Assembly (NCBI GenBank): GCA_013400975.1
Contig: WBMZ01009477.1
Location: forward strand, 1 to 64,000
Reading direction: 5' to 3'
Source of the DNA: Atrichornis clamosus
Taxonomy: Eukaryota > Chordata > Aves > Passeriformes > Menuridae
Length of the DNA: 64,000 nt
Of the stretch, positions 12,283-24,400 are shown piece by piece. The translations under genes were made by a program, and so were the position numbers. A model generated the notes under the pieces. The model saw nothing but the letters and a program-made list of their open reading frames with translations, made no database searches and was not told the DNA's origin. How positions within the stretch are numbered: position 1 is the stretch's first letter; each line of letters starts with the position of its first letter.

Positions 12283-12570
12283 AGAATCATAGAATCACAG
12301 AATGGCCTGGCTTGGAATGGACATTAAAGATCATCTGGTTCCAACCCCCTGCCATGGTTCCACTATCCCAGCTTGCTCCAAGCCCTGTCCAGCCTGGTCT
12401 TGGACACTTCCAGGGATGGGGCAGCCACAGCTGCTCTGGGTAACCTGTGCCAGGGCCTCACCCCCTCACAGGGAAGAATTTCTCCTTAATATCCCATCTA
12501 ACCCTCTGTCAAGGTGAAGCCATTCCCCCTTGTCCTGTTCCTCCAGGCCCTTGTAAATCATGTCTCTCAG
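12283..12570 (-). repeat. CR1 LINE 3' end, reverse orientation
   Basis: A well-preserved terminus starts AGAATCATAGAATCACAG, followed by AATGGACATTAAAGATCATC and CCCCTGCCATGG. GCTTGCTCCAAGCCCTGTCC, GGGTAACCTGTGCCAGGGC and GGGAAGAATTTCTCCTTAAT continue the reverse complement of a CR1 tail. It fades after the CCTTGTAAATCATGTCTCTC box. The copy is about 290 bp long and relatively young by its intact octamers. Confidence 0.95.
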
Positions 12571-14966
12571 TTCTAGCTGTGCTGAGCTGAATTATTTTAT
12601 TTACTGTGTACTGTGAGTATAAAAGTGTTTTATTGCAGCAGCTTGTTGAGGTACAACTTGAACTACAGATCCTGCCTAATGAGGTTCACCTCAGAGGTAC
12701 TGATAACATGGATGGCATTGGAAGCAGACTTTGAAATAGTGATTAAAAAGATACTTCTTGTTCTGAGGGTCGGAGTTGTCCTTCCCGCGGTATTCATGGA
12801 AAAATGTCTTGATTGCTGTAGTGGGAGGCAGAGGCAGTGACTGTCTCAGTGAATCATTTTGCTCCTTCTAGGAGAGAGTAACCTGAGGAAATATCCCTAG
12901 GTCGGAACAATCAGTATGTCAGTGGGCTGCCTGTGGGCTCCCCTGGTCTCATTGCTGGTACAGCTTTTAGTGTGTAGAGCTGGTTTGTTTTTTTCCTGCT
13001 CCTGCAATTTGGAGGCTTTCTAGTACAGCCTGCCAAGATGTTGCTGATTTATGCCACATGCATGGTGGTTTTATAATGTGGACTGATAGCCACTTGGAGC
13101 ACAAAGGAAATAGGAGTTTGCTGATGTCTATTTAATTAGAATGGTTTCTGGTTACTTTGGTTGAGGCTTGAAATGAGCAGTAATGCCTGTATTTCTGTGG
13201 ATCTCTAAATACAGTGTTCTCTAAGCCCTTTCCTTCCTTCCCTCCTTGCTCTTTAGTGTCCCCTACCCTACCAGCAAATAATGTCAGCAAGATTCATAAT
13301 GAGGCAGGTTTCTGTTCTGCAGAAATATGTGTGGATCAAACCTTGCAGAAACATCCATAGGTTTAAGATGGTTGCCATGTTTTTCCCAGCAGGAACATCA
13401 GGATCTCAAGATAAATTTGGGAAGAGTGGGGCAAACAAACCTTTGAATTGAAAAGAGCTTCCTAAAGACAGAGCATCATAAATGTAATGCAGGGAGAAGA
13501 AGATTAACTTTTTTCACATGTACTGAGAGGAAATATGCCTTCTAAAGAGCCTCCCACAGAGGCCCAAGGGGCTGTAGTTCTTCCTCCAGGGAAAGTGAAG
13601 ATGAAAGGGGTTGGAAAGGAGCTTCAGGAAGATCTGGATAGAGAGAACAATGAGGAGCATTTGTTGCCTGTTGGGATAAAAATGCAAGTGGTTATAATTA
13701 CGTAGGAGTTCATCATGGCATTCTCTCAACCTTTTGATTATCGCTGCCATGGCACTACTTCCAGATTTCCCAGTTACAGGAGCATTGTCCTGGTGGGAGA
13801 GAGGGGGTTGTCTAACCATGGCTTTCCAGACATAAAGCTACAAGACTTTTCCTTGCCATTCTGCAGCCTCTTTTCTTGCTACAGCTTTGGGCTTGGAGAG
13901 AAATGCCTCGTGTCCTTCGCTTTGGTGAGAATTTTGGGGAATATTGCCAATGATTTGTACTAAGAGACATCCAGTTCTTTTCCTTTTTTCCATCCTCTGG
14001 GCATAAACCATGTGTGACACAACAGAGACCATAACATGGCAATGAGAAGAGGTAAGCTGCCTTTAAAGGCATAAAAAAGAAATTAAAAAAAAATATTGCT
14101 GCCCAAAAAGGTTGGTGCTAAAACTGTTGCTGTACATTAATGTGGATATGCAACTAAAAACACTAAACGTAAGTTTGCTTGTTATTCTCTATTGCAAAAG
14201 GGCCATGGTCCATTTATTAGCCAGATACAGTATATAAATGGTACAAGGAAGTGGGGGAAAGTCTGATGTTCTTTCCACAGACTTCCAGAAAAAGATCATT
14301 TAGCTTTCTTGAGGGAAAATATAAACACTCCAGTGGAAATTTTGGGTTAAATGAAACAACATCCTCAGTATGCCATCAAAAGTAATTGGGGAAATTTGTT
14401 CATAATCTTGGTTAGTATTTTACATGTTAATCATTTTCTTTTTTTATTTTGTTGGTATCATGTAAGGAGGAGTGTGTCACACAGTCAGACACCAGTAATA
14501 ATGCACAGTGGGTGGCCAGTCCTTCTTATTTTTCTTGGTTTCCTGGCATGGTTTAAGCCCAGGTTGAGACTCCCCAGTACTTCAAACTTGCTGATTTTGC
14601 TACAGCAGAGTCTTTAAAGCGACATTGCCTGTTCAAGTTAGGCTCAGCCTTTAGGCTGATTCAAGAACAAGATTTTACATCCTAATGTTTCAGGAAGCTA
14701 ATAAAGGCAGTTCCCAGGTCTGCAAGCACTTAAAAGTGTTTTACTTCACATAGGAGAGTAATCTCAGGCATGTGTTTTTGCTACTTGTGGGGGTGTAACA
14801 GGAGTCCCATTTCATGTGCCTTTAGATTTTAATAGATAACTTATTAAAGAAATGAGCACACTTATGTTTACTTACTAAAAATGAAATGATGCAATTAAAA
14901 TAACAGGAGATAAAGAAAATGGTTCTATTACTGTGTTTAATAAACCTTGCTAATGCTGTATGATCA

Positions 14967-15012
14967 GAGTCAGTTTGAACCTGATCTGATCAGAGGTCTG
15001 TCAAACTGACTC
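14967..15012. repeat. Inverted repeat (12-bp perfect stem, 22-nt loop)
   Basis: GAGTCAGTTTGA at 14967-14978 is the exact reverse complement of TCAAACTGACTC at 15001-15012. The intervening loop contains the palindrome CTGATCAG. It could form a hairpin in RNA or a small cruciform. No transposon ends were recognised around it. Confidence 0.85.
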
Positions 15013-16451
15013 CTTCCCTAATAAATGCACAAGTAAGTTTTGAATCTCCCATTATGAGACCTCATTGGAACTTAATTTGCATCAGAGGCTAATTTGATGT
15101 GTGGTCTGATGGCTTCTTTCAGCTCCCTTCTAATTCATTTGTAACTCGACATTTTTAATAGCGTGACGAGGATTTTATTTGCCTTTAAGTCAAATTGTCC
15201 TTTTTAGTCAGAACAAAGCGTTGATGTTTTGCCTAGACACTTAGCTTCCAAGAACACAAGGGTTGTCCAGTCAGTGCACGTAATGTTCTGTTAATATTAG
15301 AGTTGGCACTTCTGAAGGGAAAGGAAAAAAAATTACGAGTGTGTCTTTGTTTTGGAGGTGGAGGAGATGGTGGAGGGGAGCAGAAACTTATTAAACACAA
15401 CATTCTTGGTATTCCACAGATGGTAAAAATGGGTTACTAGCCTGCACTGCAGCAAGTGCAGTAAGACCAAGGTGGAAATATAATAGGTAGCTAGACATTA
15501 GTTTTATTTACAGAAATAAAATACTAGGCACTGTTTTATTAACATGAAATGACAGAGCCCGTATATGTATTGTACATTCAATTTGAGTAGTCTAGACAGA
15601 CTGTTTTCCAAGGAAAATACATTTTCATCAGTATTTGTGGTATGATTCATGGTGGTGAAGAGGCAAATAACTCTTTTTATGACTGGAAGTTGCTTTAACT
15701 TGCAGCCACAAGGAAACAAGTCAATGACCGGATGATAGTGGTAGAAATTTTATAGAAATAGAGGTCTACACCTTATGCTGAGTTGGAGATTTTCTTTTTC
15801 CAGGGCTGGCAGTCTATCACCAAGCATTCTGCTGCTGTTTACAAACAGCCAGGGCTGCTCTGCCTGACAGCTCCCAGCCCACAGTTCAGATTTGCAAAGC
15901 TCACGGGTGACTTTAAGGGTGTGCAGGCTCTCAGGAGCCTGGGACGTGGTCCCAGACTTTTAAGCCTTTGTGTCTGTCCCAGTGCAGAGGGGGCACTCCA
16001 GCTCTGTCCTTCCTGCATGTTCCTGGTTAGCAGAGCATTAAGAGAGATGCAGGTTTGTAAGCGTGAAGTTTGCAGTCTGACAGGCGATGTTGTACAGCTT
16101 CATATGTGCTTTGGCTGGATCTGTTTTATATCTCTGTTTGTTTTATAACTCCAGTAAGGGCAGAAGATTGTACTTACAACTCTCACTGTGTTGTCTGCCT
16201 CAAATAAAAAGAATGGAGATCCCTTAGGACTGTTTTAAGCCTGTACAGCTGCTGTCAAGGTTTTTCAAAGTGATTGCTGAGCACGATCACGGGCTCCTGT
16301 TCTAACTATGCGGAGGAGAAGGAAACAAGGTATTCACTTTTAAAATCCTGATGCTTAAAGTCTTTGTCCTAAGAACTTTGGGGATTTAAATTTTCATCTA
16401 ATACACAGTCTGACTCTGCAAATGGCACTGTGTGAAATGATGTCTTTGGGA

Positions 16452-16929
16452 GGAGCAGACACAGGTCAGGCCTGGGAAGATTGATGGAGCAGGTCCAGCA
16501 GAGGCCATGGAGATGAGGAGGGGCCTGGAGCACCTCCCTGACAGGGAAAGGCTGAGGGAGCTGGGGCTGTGCAGGCTCCAGAGCAGCCCCAGCTGAGAGG
16601 GGCCCTCACCCCTGGGTGTCCCTGTGTGCAGGGAGGGGCAGAGCAGGGCCCGGGCTCTGCTCCGGGGGCCTGGAATGGCACCGGAGGAACTGGGCAGGGA
16701 CTGATGCCAGAAAGTTCCCCCTGGGCAGGAAGCAGAACTTCTTCCCTGGGCAGTGCCCGAACCCTGGACAGATTGTCCAGAGAGGATGCGGAGTGTCCTC
16801 ACTGGGCATATTCCAGACCCATCTGGACACAATCCTGTGCCTCTGGGATGACCATGGTGGAGCAGGGGGGTAGGACCAGATGAGCCATTGTGATCCCTTC
16901 CAACCTGACCCAGGTGATTCTGTGATTGT
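16452..16929 (+). repeat. CR1 LINE 3' fragment, forward orientation
   Basis: This follows a forward CR1 tail: GGAGATGAGGAGGGGCCTGG, CTCCCTGACAGGGAAAGGCT, GAGGGAGCTGGGGCTGTGCA and later AGAACTTCTTCCCTGGGCAG. It continues with CCAGACCCATCTGGACACAA and ends GATCCCTTCCAACCTGACCC plus the terminal GTGATTCTGTGATTGTG. It is about 480 bp, GC-rich and little degraded. The overlapping open frames on both strands are repeat artefacts. Confidence 0.95.
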
Positions 16930-17751
16930 GTCCTTCAGACCATATAATGTAATTGTTAAACAGTATAATGTCAGTATAATAACCAAATGAAAAGCATGCA
17001 CTAGAGCCTGGTTCAGTTGTTGTGTGATAATAAGGGACTGAAGGGAGCAAAGGGAGCTGTGGTCCTGAAGGTACTGAGCTGCTGGACTGCATTTAAACCA
17101 TCCTCATATAGGGCCATCAAGTATCAGCTGCCTCACCTTTGTCGTGGGTGGCCTTGAGCAACTAAATGTTCAGTTTACTTGTAGACAAACATTGAGGCAC
17201 CAGAATTCCTTAGGTAAAGAGCCACTGTTTCCACTTGTACCCTTTGCCCCTGTTGTCTAAAGAGGTTATTTTTGTAGAACCTAGAAAAGCACCTTAAGCC
17301 ATTGCAGGCTGGTTGTGACAGCAACATGTAATCTGTGTATTTGCTGAGGAACACCAGCTTTTACAGGAACTACTGAAATCTTGGTGAGGGGAAGGCTTTT
17401 CAGCTCCAGCGTCGATCTGTGTATCAGAAGTTACATCTTAGTACATGTAATTTCACAGTGGTTGACCATCAGGCTAAAAATAGTCCTGCTGACCACACAC
17501 AGAGTAACCTTTTTTAAAGTAAAATTTAGCCATGCCAATAGCTACAGAATTGTCTAAGTCAGTGTTTGGCAATTGCTTTTAGCTTCATAAAGATCTGTAC
17601 ATTTTTCAGGGCATAAGTTAAATTATCTTGTTTGTTTTTTTTTTTTTTCCCTTTTTCCTCCCCATTTTTAGAAGGCACATGGCAAAAACAAAAGTCCATG
17701 TGCTTCAGCTTCTAAGTTTCCTTGCTTTTACTGTAAGGACATGGAAAGGCC

Positions 17752-18009
17752 ATGGAAGGAAATCACCTCAAATTGTGCCAGGGGAAGTTTGAATTAGACA
17801 CCAGGGAAAATTTCTTCATGGAAGGGGTAGTCAGACATTGGGATGGGTTGTCCATGGACGTAGTGGAGTCACCTTGCCTGGAAGTGTTCACAGAACGTGT
17901 GGATGTGATACTTGAGAACATAGTTTAGTGGTGAACATGAGGGTGCTGGGTTAGCAGTTGGACTTTATGATCTTACAGGTCTTTTCTAAGCTTAATGATT
18001 CTAGGATTG
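17752..18009 (+). repeat. CR1 LINE 3' end, forward orientation, diverged
   Basis: Degraded CR1 tail motifs appear in order: AATTGTGCCAGGGGAAGTTT, AAAATTTCTTCATGGAAGG, CAGACATTGGGATGGGTTGT, CTGGAAGTGTTCACAGAACG, TGGACTTTATGATCTTACAG and the end TAATGATTCTAGGATTG. High divergence points to an older CR1 subfamily than the copy at 16452. Confidence 0.88.
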
Positions 18010-20370
18010 TTTGATTTTATGAGGGAGAAATTGTTACAGAGGAGAAAAGCAGCATCTGTACTGTACACATTTCCAAGCAGGGTTCAATCATATATTGTAG
18101 CAGTCAAGTCCAATAGGGGCAAAACAAAAAAGAAAACCACGGGAATTGAATGCTAAGAAAAAAGTTCCATAGTTGGAATGCAGTGCTTCCCTTTTATTGT
18201 AGCATTTGCATTTTTTAACACGTGCATACCTTGCTGTGAATCAACAGCTCCAGTTGGATTTTTGGGGAGTTCCTTTTTTAAACTGTAAACGCCACAGTAT
18301 GGATTTGCAGTGCTTGTATCAAAATTCACTGTCCCTTGGTAGCTTGGTGCTAGGCTAGTGCATTTTACCTGGAGTCATATTTGCAGAGAAGCACTGCAGG
18401 AGACATCTGTGTATTCCAGGACCGCCACTTGTGGGGTTTTGGGGGAGATGTTTGGGTCTTTTTAACCACAGCCACCCAAATGCTGCTGTGCTGTGGCTCA
18501 GAGAACATGCTGAGATGAGCTACTGTAGGTGTGGTGCTTTTCATGCTGTTTGTGCCTCTTCATCTATGCCTTTCCATCTGTGACTGCTGGACGTGGTGTG
18601 TGACCTGGACCTGGGCTTTGCTCGTTTCTGTTTGTAGAATCACATTTGAATTGCTGAGATTCATCACAGGAAATTATTTGTGTGGCAAAAATGTTGCATT
18701 ATCAAGGCATCCTCTTCCTCTGCTTAGTTGGGAATAGATGCAGTAGCTTTTATCTCACAAATTATTGCCCGAGTACTGATTTGTGTCTTCTAATTAAAAG
18801 TAAAATCTTAACTCGTGTTAGTTAAAACAAGCACTTAATGATGAAACTGGATTTTTTCCATGGGTGCATCCACAGAATCCTGACCTTTACCTACATCCTC
18901 CTTTGCTTGTTCAGGACATCACTACTGGATAAGGGCAGTGTTGGTTGCTTTCACAAATATTGAGGGTCCACTGTGTGATGAATGGAGAATTTGTAGCTAT
19001 TTATTATTGTGCTGTAAATGTGTTCATGGCGTTTCCTCTTTGTTACGGTAAGAATGGTAATTTTAAAAGATCTTGAATTTTTTTTTCCTGGGCTGTAGTA
19101 TTTTTTGGACAGACTAATCTCTTAACAACCAAGGTGTAATTGATAGCTGAAAAAGTTCAAGCAAATTTGAGAGAAAGATTGGAATATAGCCAACCAAACA
19201 TGTCTTTTTAGGAAACCCTTATTGTTGCTGTATAGGTAAGGAATTCACCAAGGGAAATAATGCCCTCTTCCTGGGATTTACTGCCTTATTTTTTTCTAGC
19301 AGGGAAGTATTTCCATCAAATGTCTGCTGGCTCATGCTTGCTGTCCTTCAGAAGCTCCTCCTGAGTCAGCAGGATGGGAAGCAGATGGGTGGGAGAAGCA
19401 CAAGGATGAGCAGGAAATAATAAACCAGTGCAGGTGTGCAGGGAGAAAGAGCAGAGATCTCAATTACTAGAGGAGACTATGATTCAAAATGCATTATGGA
19501 GAAGACATACGTGTTAAAAATATAGATATATATGGCAAAAAAAGTTCCTTTTCCCTAAGCCCAAGTGACCACCTTTTAGACTTGCTTTCTTGTTCCCAAG
19601 AGAACCTGTGTAGGAAATCTGGCTGCCAGCTGGCACAGCAGCACAGCACCTCTCCAAGAGACCTAATTTTAGATTTGCAGAACCTGGCAGTACCATCTGT
19701 AATAGGCTGCTGTTTGTACCTCTGAACTGAACTGTAACATTTAATTTCAAGTTTCTTTGCCAACCTGTTCATAAGGGTCAGGCTATTGAGAGCTGTCAAT
19801 AAGGACAAAGAAAGTGTTTTCATTTCATGAGGTTTGTGGGTTCATGCTTTGTTTTTTATGAATTTACCCCTTTTGGCTGCTCTAGCTTATTGTGTGGTGA
19901 CATATCATCTTCCCATGTTTTAAGTCTCTCTTGAGAAGAGGCTGAAATAAATTACTTGGAGTAAGAGAACACATTGGCCATTTTAAATTAATATTTGGAG
20001 TGCTGACTTCATTTTTCTGGGATAGAAATTAGAAGGCATTGAGCACATCATGATCATATTCTATAAGGATTTGTCCAGTTAAACAGAATGGAATGTGAGG
20101 AGCAAGGAACTGTCAGTTCTTGCAATCACTAGTAGCCAGTGTGCAATACTCAGACAAGTTTTGGGTGTAATTCTGAAACACTTTGTGAAATTATTTGTAT
20201 TAGAAGAGCAAATGCAAATATTTCTGTAGAGTAGCAGTGAAATACTGCACGTAGAGGTTCATGGAGATGGATTCTGCAGTGTGTCTCTGGAATATTGTAG
20301 TATGTCATTTATGTGACATTTAGTAGTGTTGCTTCGAATTCCTGTTAATATTTTTCTGGATTTCTTTCAG

Positions 20371-20467
20371 CTCTTCGTTGCAGTCTCCAGTTTCTTGGAA
20401 ATATTGCAGCAGGAAATGGAGATTCCCAGAATACCATCTGGAAGTGTGCTTTCCCAGATCTCTTCTT
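20371..20467 (+). CDS. ATXN10: ATXN10 exon 4
   Basis: This 97-bp exon encodes residues 120-152, read as (A)LRCSLQFLGNIAAGNGDS followed by QNTIWKCAFPDLF and a split Leu. It matches human FRCGLQFLGNIASRNEDS and the following VHAFPELFL. LQFLGNIA is the conserved core of an armadillo-like helix and the strongest family signature in the window. The acceptor tggatttctttcag is strong, and the donor CTTCTT/gtaagc is good. The overlapping open frame in another phase is a shadow. Confidence 0.98.
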
Positions 20468-21322
20468 GTAAGCATGGATGCAGGGGTTTTTTTCTGGTGC
20501 CATTTCTGTGGTTATATTCACATCTTTTGTACGTGGTGGTTGTGCCTTTGCTAGCACCATGAAACTCTGAAAAATAACTTTGGTGAGAAGGGGCAGGTTG
20601 AGACCATATCCTGTAGATGTTTTTTGTTAGTCCACCGCAGGGGTCAGGGCCTTTAAAAACCTGCTTGTTCTAAACTAACAGGAAATTGGTTCATTTGAAC
20701 AGAAACTGGAAGAAAACTCTATTTCCAATTACGAACTTCAAACACAAGCTTTATTTCAGATGTGTTTTCAAGCAGTTGCACTCATTTCCAAGAACACAGA
20801 ATTTTCTTTTTCCATGCTGCTGCTGTGCAGATCTGTCAGTATTGGTGGATAAGGTGGAGTCTACAGAAGTTCCTTAATTTTCATTTCTTTCAGTGCCTTT
20901 GTCCCCCTGCTAACCTCACCAGAATATCTTCCTGGAGATTTGATGACATACGTGTGAGGAAATATTACATAAACTATTTTGACAATATTCTTGATGTGTT
21001 TGGGCAGATTTTTCATAGTGAGCTGGTAAGAAAGACGCTGGGATTCAATTTAATAATAATTTTCAGTGGGTTTTTGTCAGCACTGGATGTAGGAAGACCT
21101 TATAATAAGAAAAGCAGTTCCAATTGAGCATTAATTTTGTGAACTTCCTGTGAAGTTTGAGCTTCAGCTGGGAGTTGGGTATTTTTCCTTGGAGGTGGCT
21201 TTTATCCTTTAGGCAATGACAAACTCAAGGTTCTCTAAAAGACAGCAAAAGACAACTCAGTGCCATTAGCTGGTTTTTCCAGGGATTTTAACTTGCTCTG
21301 AACTCCTGATTTTCTCTTGAAG
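20468..21322 (+). other. ATXN10: ATXN10 intron 4 (855 bp, shortest intron)
   Basis: This is unique AT-rich sequence between gtaagc and gattttctcttgaag. No transposable element or RNA gene was recognised. The frame at 20762-21127 is a chance opening with no homology I recognise. Confidence 0.88.
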
Positions 21323-21487
21323 GACATGCCTGACATACAGGGATGAGAAAATCGTTGCCTATTGCTGTATGGTCCTGTTCACCTGCCTGAATCCAGAGAA
21401 AGTGAGAGAACTGCTGGATCCTGGGAACTTGGCTGTGGCTCTTCATGTCCTGAGAGTCTACAAAGAGCAGCTGGAGTCTGAGTGGTC
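21323..21487 (+). CDS. ATXN10: ATXN10 exon 5
   Basis: This 165-bp exon encodes residues 152-207. It starts (L)TCLTYRDEKIVAYCCMVL, continues FTCLNPEKVRELLDPGNL and ends KEQLESEW plus a split Ser. Human has LSCLNHPDKKIVAYSSMI, LFTSLN and a matching ESEW at the same junction. The upstream acceptor, ending at 21322, gives a residue-for-residue match to human through LSCLNHPDKK, so I chose it. A second AG at 21339-21340, also in frame, would remove six residues (18 nt). The donor is TC/gtatgt. The exon is intact, with no stop. Confidence 0.96.
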
Positions 21488-24400
21488 GTATGTACCTTTA
21501 GATCTTCTTTTTCCTCACCTCTTAATTAGGTGTTTTTCTGGTGCAAATCACTGTTTTGAAATGTCTAAATTTGTGGCACTGCTAAGTAATAAATGAAGAT
21601 CTAATTAGAAATTAGTAGTTTAGTATAGAGCTAATATTGATGATAGTTTCAATGATTCTTTTGATTGTTGCTAAAATAAGACTACTTTTTTGTTGAGAAC
21701 TTAGGAATTTTGAAATCATGTTCTGTTTTTCTTTTTTCTAATGAAACGGGGTTCTAGAATGCGAATTAATTTATACTTGTGTGCTGATTTGTGGAATTTT
21801 TTTTAAAGTTAGCACAGAGTACAACTTTAGAGACAGGTCATGCTAGGAAGACTTGCATGACTAATGCTTGTGAGTGCTACATAAAACCTGGGGGTTTTCC
21901 TTTTTTTTTCTATTTTCCTATTCACTTTGTTTGTGACTCTTCTTTTTGTTGATTAACAGCACCTAATCAGTGGTTTTATCCCACTGAGCTTTTGTATTTT
22001 TTGCTAAAGGCCATTCATGTAAATATTGTCAGTTATGCATTTGATAAATGTTCTGCCCTGCAAGCAAGGATGCACATTCAACTAATTGTTACACAATATA
22101 TTCCAAGGGAAAAAATTTGTATGTTTTTGTAGCATTCTTTTTAAGGTCATGTTTAAATTCAAAATTTAACCAGGAAGAACTGTCACGGTTTTAGAAGCTG
22201 TTTAGAAAGTCTCTACACAGAGTTAAGATGATTGAATGAAAATTAAATGTCATGTAATAGTTTGCTTTTGTACTGCAATTTGTGGCTGAGCTTTTTTTTT
22301 TTTAATACCAAAGTAAATTTGCTTAGGACATAAATAGTTTTCAAAAAGCAAACTCTTAAGTTTTGGATCAGGCAATGAGAGTTCTATTTAAAAAGTGACA
22401 AACTGAGTCTTTAGTTCTGTCATCTGTCAATAATGTTAAAATTTATGTTGTGAAGGTAAGTGCAGAATAAAAGCAGCATCAAAATAAATGCAGAGGGATC
22501 CATTTCCCTGCTTTCTCCAGTCTGAAGTGGATTCTGTTGATGTTATGATGAAAATGTTTTACCTCCACTGTGGGTGTTTCATGTGGGTGGGAAATGGTCT
22601 CTTTTCAGGGTAGTCTTGAAATGAAAAAGGGGTAAATTCTATACAAGATAAAAGACCCTGATGAAAGAAAAGAGAGGAAAAGGCTAATCCTGGTTCTGCC
22701 ATCAGGTGGTTGCAGCACATTTGCCCTTTAATTCCTGTCAGAATGCTGAGTTCCTCATACGGAGAAAAGCATTGGAATTTCTTCCAGACTTTAAGGAAAT
22801 AATACATTTGGTTTTCTTTCACAACACTAGTGGTTAATCAAGTCTCAGAGCTCTTTATCAGGTTTTCCAGTTGAAAGAAAAAGTGATGAATTTGTAGTGT
22901 TTCTTGGCATTTTGTACAGTCTGAAACCTAAGTGAAATTATTTCCATGATTCAGAAATGTTGGCACTGTTTGCAAGTCAGCACAGGTCAGGTGAATTCAC
23001 AAGTGCAAATTCTGAACCAAAAAGTGCAGTATAAACATTGAACAAGTATTCAAACAGGATTCTCTTGAAAGGGAACAAGATAATTCCTTGCTCTAAAGGG
23101 GCTGATTTGTCTGTAGCTCTAGAGCCATTTTGTGATTCATCTTGTACCTGTTCCCCCATCCCTTGCTCCTCTCCATTTGTTCTTCCAAGGAACACACTGC
23201 ATGTTCCTGTAATTTTCCCATGTGTAGAGCACATGTTCCAAGCATGCTTATGAGTGTTACACCTGATGGCACACAGCTGAACCTGCTAGTCCAGTTTGCT
23301 CTTTTTTTTTCCTGGAATATTAGAATTGGGGTAGAATTGGCACTCTTGTTTTGATGGTAGCCTTCAGTTGGGTCTGGAAGCCTGTTTCTTTTCTGAGCAC
23401 TAACCCTGCTGCTGTGGGATAATTGTGGATGGATATAATCATGTAACAGGATTTCTTATTTCGTTAGAAGTGCTTTGGCTGATGAAAGATGAAGATTCTT
23501 GAAGATAAGAACATTTTTTTACAACAAGCTTGGTCCTTGGGTCAGAGTTCCTCCTGACATGTAGCAGTGCTGTCTCTTCAGGACAGCTTTCCAAACTGGA
23601 TTTCCCTGTGCTTTGTGATAATCGTGGCTGTTCTTTCATTACAGCCTTCTGTTTCTGAAACAAATGCCAAATGAACTGTGGTTTTCTGCAATTAGATGTG
23701 TGAAAGACAGACACAGTCATTGCTGCTTTGAGGGTGTGTTTAGAAGAAGTTTGGACTCTGATGTTTTGCTGCTCTTGCTTTAGTGTCCACTATTGTCATG
23801 GCATATGATCTTCTGGTTTGAACTAATACTTGGTTCATTACTAAAGCACCTTTTTCTTTTTTTCCTTTTCTTCCCTTATCAAAGAACTGTTATTTTCTGA
23901 TATGGAGGAGATATATGAGATATAGTCAAGTAAAGGTAAATAAAAAGGGTTCTGTCCCTTTCCTTAGGAAGTTGAAGCTAAGCTTTGGACACTTTGGCTG
24001 GACTGGAGAAAGAATATTTCAGCCTTTCACTGAAAATTTGCAGCTGTACTTCAGCTCTCACTGAAGTACATCCCAGTAGGATTGCTAAAGGTATTTACCT
24101 GGCTGTGGTATTTGCAGGGAGCCAGTGTCCTGTTGGAAAGGTTTGGGTGCCTTGTGCCACAGCTGGCAAAAGTGCACAGCAACCATTTTATGGCATTAAA
24201 TGACTGAGGTGAAATACAGATTACTCTTGGAGGTTATGCTCACTGCTGACTCACAGATGTCTGAAATTAAGATGTTCTTACCTTAAAAATACCGCTTAAT
24301 TCCTGCCTACCTTCTTGTCTCTGAGCTGGAGCATCTGATTTCATGTTACAGCAAATAAACAGTTACTGCCATGTGTGTGTTTATTCCTCTTGGCTGGGCT

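Larger units (their letters stand above)
3521..20370 (+). other. ATXN10: ATXN10 intron 3 (16,850 bp, the longest complete intron)
   Basis: The intron runs from gtaagg to tggatttctttcag. It holds four CR1 fragments (about 6691-7232 and 12283-12570 reverse; 16452-16929 and 17752-18009 forward). It also holds a tandem 25-mer at 6130-6179, a polypyrimidine tract at about 7756-8030, a tandem 22-mer at 9556-9599 and an inverted repeat at 14967-15012. Several poly-T runs occur near 5745-5772, 11038-11060 and 17634-17650. The rest is unique AT-rich sequence without gene-like signal. The stretch at about 14900-15240 reads as unique, non-repetitive sequence that might be conserved. Confidence 0.9.

Noticed and set aside
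16398..17092. Several frames of 70-140 codons on both strands.
   Set aside because: They overlap the forward CR1 at 16452-16929 and show no conserved protein domain.
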